From: Companilactobacillus bobalius
GTDB lineage: Bacteria > Bacillota > Bacilli > Lactobacillales > Lactobacillaceae
Direction: 5' to 3'
DNA: 5,369 nt
Assembly (NCBI RefSeq): GCF_009764355.1
Contig: NZ_LNUA01000062.1
Span: forward strand, 1-5,369
In this document: piece by piece, positions 5,286 through 5,369 of the stretch
Numbering within the stretch: position 1 is the stretch's first letter
Layout of the letters: each line of letters opens with the position of its first letter
Translations under genes and position numbers: made by a program
The notes under the pieces: model-generated
Told to the model about the DNA's origin: nothing
Databases searched by the model: none
Seen by the model: the letters and a program-made list of their open reading frames with translations, nothing else

Positions 5286-5369
5286 TTACAATCTACCGTT
5301 TTGATAGGTTTGATTTGCGATGCTGGTCAGCGTTTTATCAAGGTAACTGCCCAGATTGTATGCAGGAAT
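5286..5369 (-). pseudogene. Family 2 glycosyltransferase, N-terminal fragment, disrupted by the IS30-family element
   Basis: Read on minus from the window edge, the frame gives IPAYNLGSYLDKTLTSIANQ and then TYQN. It enters IS sequence near 5297 and stops at 5286-5288. The pattern IPAYN, spaced to SIxNQTYQN, is the hallmark first strand and helix of GT-A fold family 2 glycosyltransferases, where the nucleotide sugar binds. The start lies outside the window only a few codons upstream, and the DDGS and catalytic parts are missing. Such enzymes build exopolysaccharide or modify wall polymers, so the ancestral locus may have been a surface polysaccharide cluster. The fragment is short, but the match to the family signature is specific. 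Confidence 0.72.

Larger units (their letters stand above)
4906..5297 (-). mobile_element. IS30-family (ISLpl1-like) element, truncated
   Basis: The transposase start end of an IS30-type element is read on minus and cut at 4906 by the IS5-family element. The outer border is placed near 5293-5297 because a glycosyltransferase reading frame is lost there. From that point inward (minus) the sequence begins GGTAGATTGTAAAATTAATC, which loosely resembles an IS30 end. The other end of this element is not found left of the IS5-family copy. Confidence 0.75.

Overview
The window looks like accessory DNA of a low-GC Gram-positive bacterium, most likely a member of the Lactobacillaceae (Lactiplantibacillus, Levilactobacillus or a relative). 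The evidence is the strong Shine-Dalgarno sites, the TTG starts, the CopY/CopB-type copper module with a TACANNTGTA operator, and insertion sequences that resemble lactobacillar IS5-family (ISL2-like) and IS30-family (ISLpl1-like) elements. The species cannot be fixed from the sequence alone.

Layout from left to right. (1) Bases 1-98 are the terminal 98 bp of an IS5-family element in minus orientation. (2) Bases 99-842 are the C-terminal part of an MFS efflux-type transporter on the plus strand, cut off at its N-terminal side by that element. (3) A strong bidirectional terminator at 856-905 separates it from the convergent copper genes. (4) On the minus strand lies a two-gene copper module: copY/copR (3395-3826, a BlaI/MecI/CopY-family repressor), a 252-bp spacer holding a large imperfect hairpin (3170-3280) and a smaller related hairpin (3336-3355), then copB (917-3142, a P1B ATPase with a CPH motif and a Met/His-rich N-terminus). 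A cop box (3889-3898) overlaps the -10 of a good promoter upstream of copY. (5) After a minus-strand terminator (3941-3971) comes a complete 860-bp IS5-family element (4046-4905, plus strand). It has 17-bp perfect terminal repeats, TTA on both sides, a -1 frameshift site and an in-frame TAG that breaks orfB. (6) Bases 4906 to about 5297 are the 5' part of an IS30-family element on the minus strand, truncated by the IS5-family element. (7) Bases about 5298-5369 are a fragment of a family 2 glycosyltransferase gene on the minus strand, disrupted by the IS30-family element.

How the parts work together. The repressor would leave its operator when copper is in excess, and CopB would then export the metal. 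The repressor has a non-standard cysteine tail. The module sits between two inverted copies of the same IS element, identical over the 98 bp that can be compared. This resembles a composite transposon or an invertible segment, although the outer part of the left copy is outside the window. The nested and truncated elements (IS5-type in IS30-type in glycosyltransferase) and the non-matching flanks show a region rearranged several times. I found no clearly new defence or metabolic system. The least explained items are the structured copY-copB spacer, the heptad metal-binding repeat of CopB, and the CopY cysteine tail.
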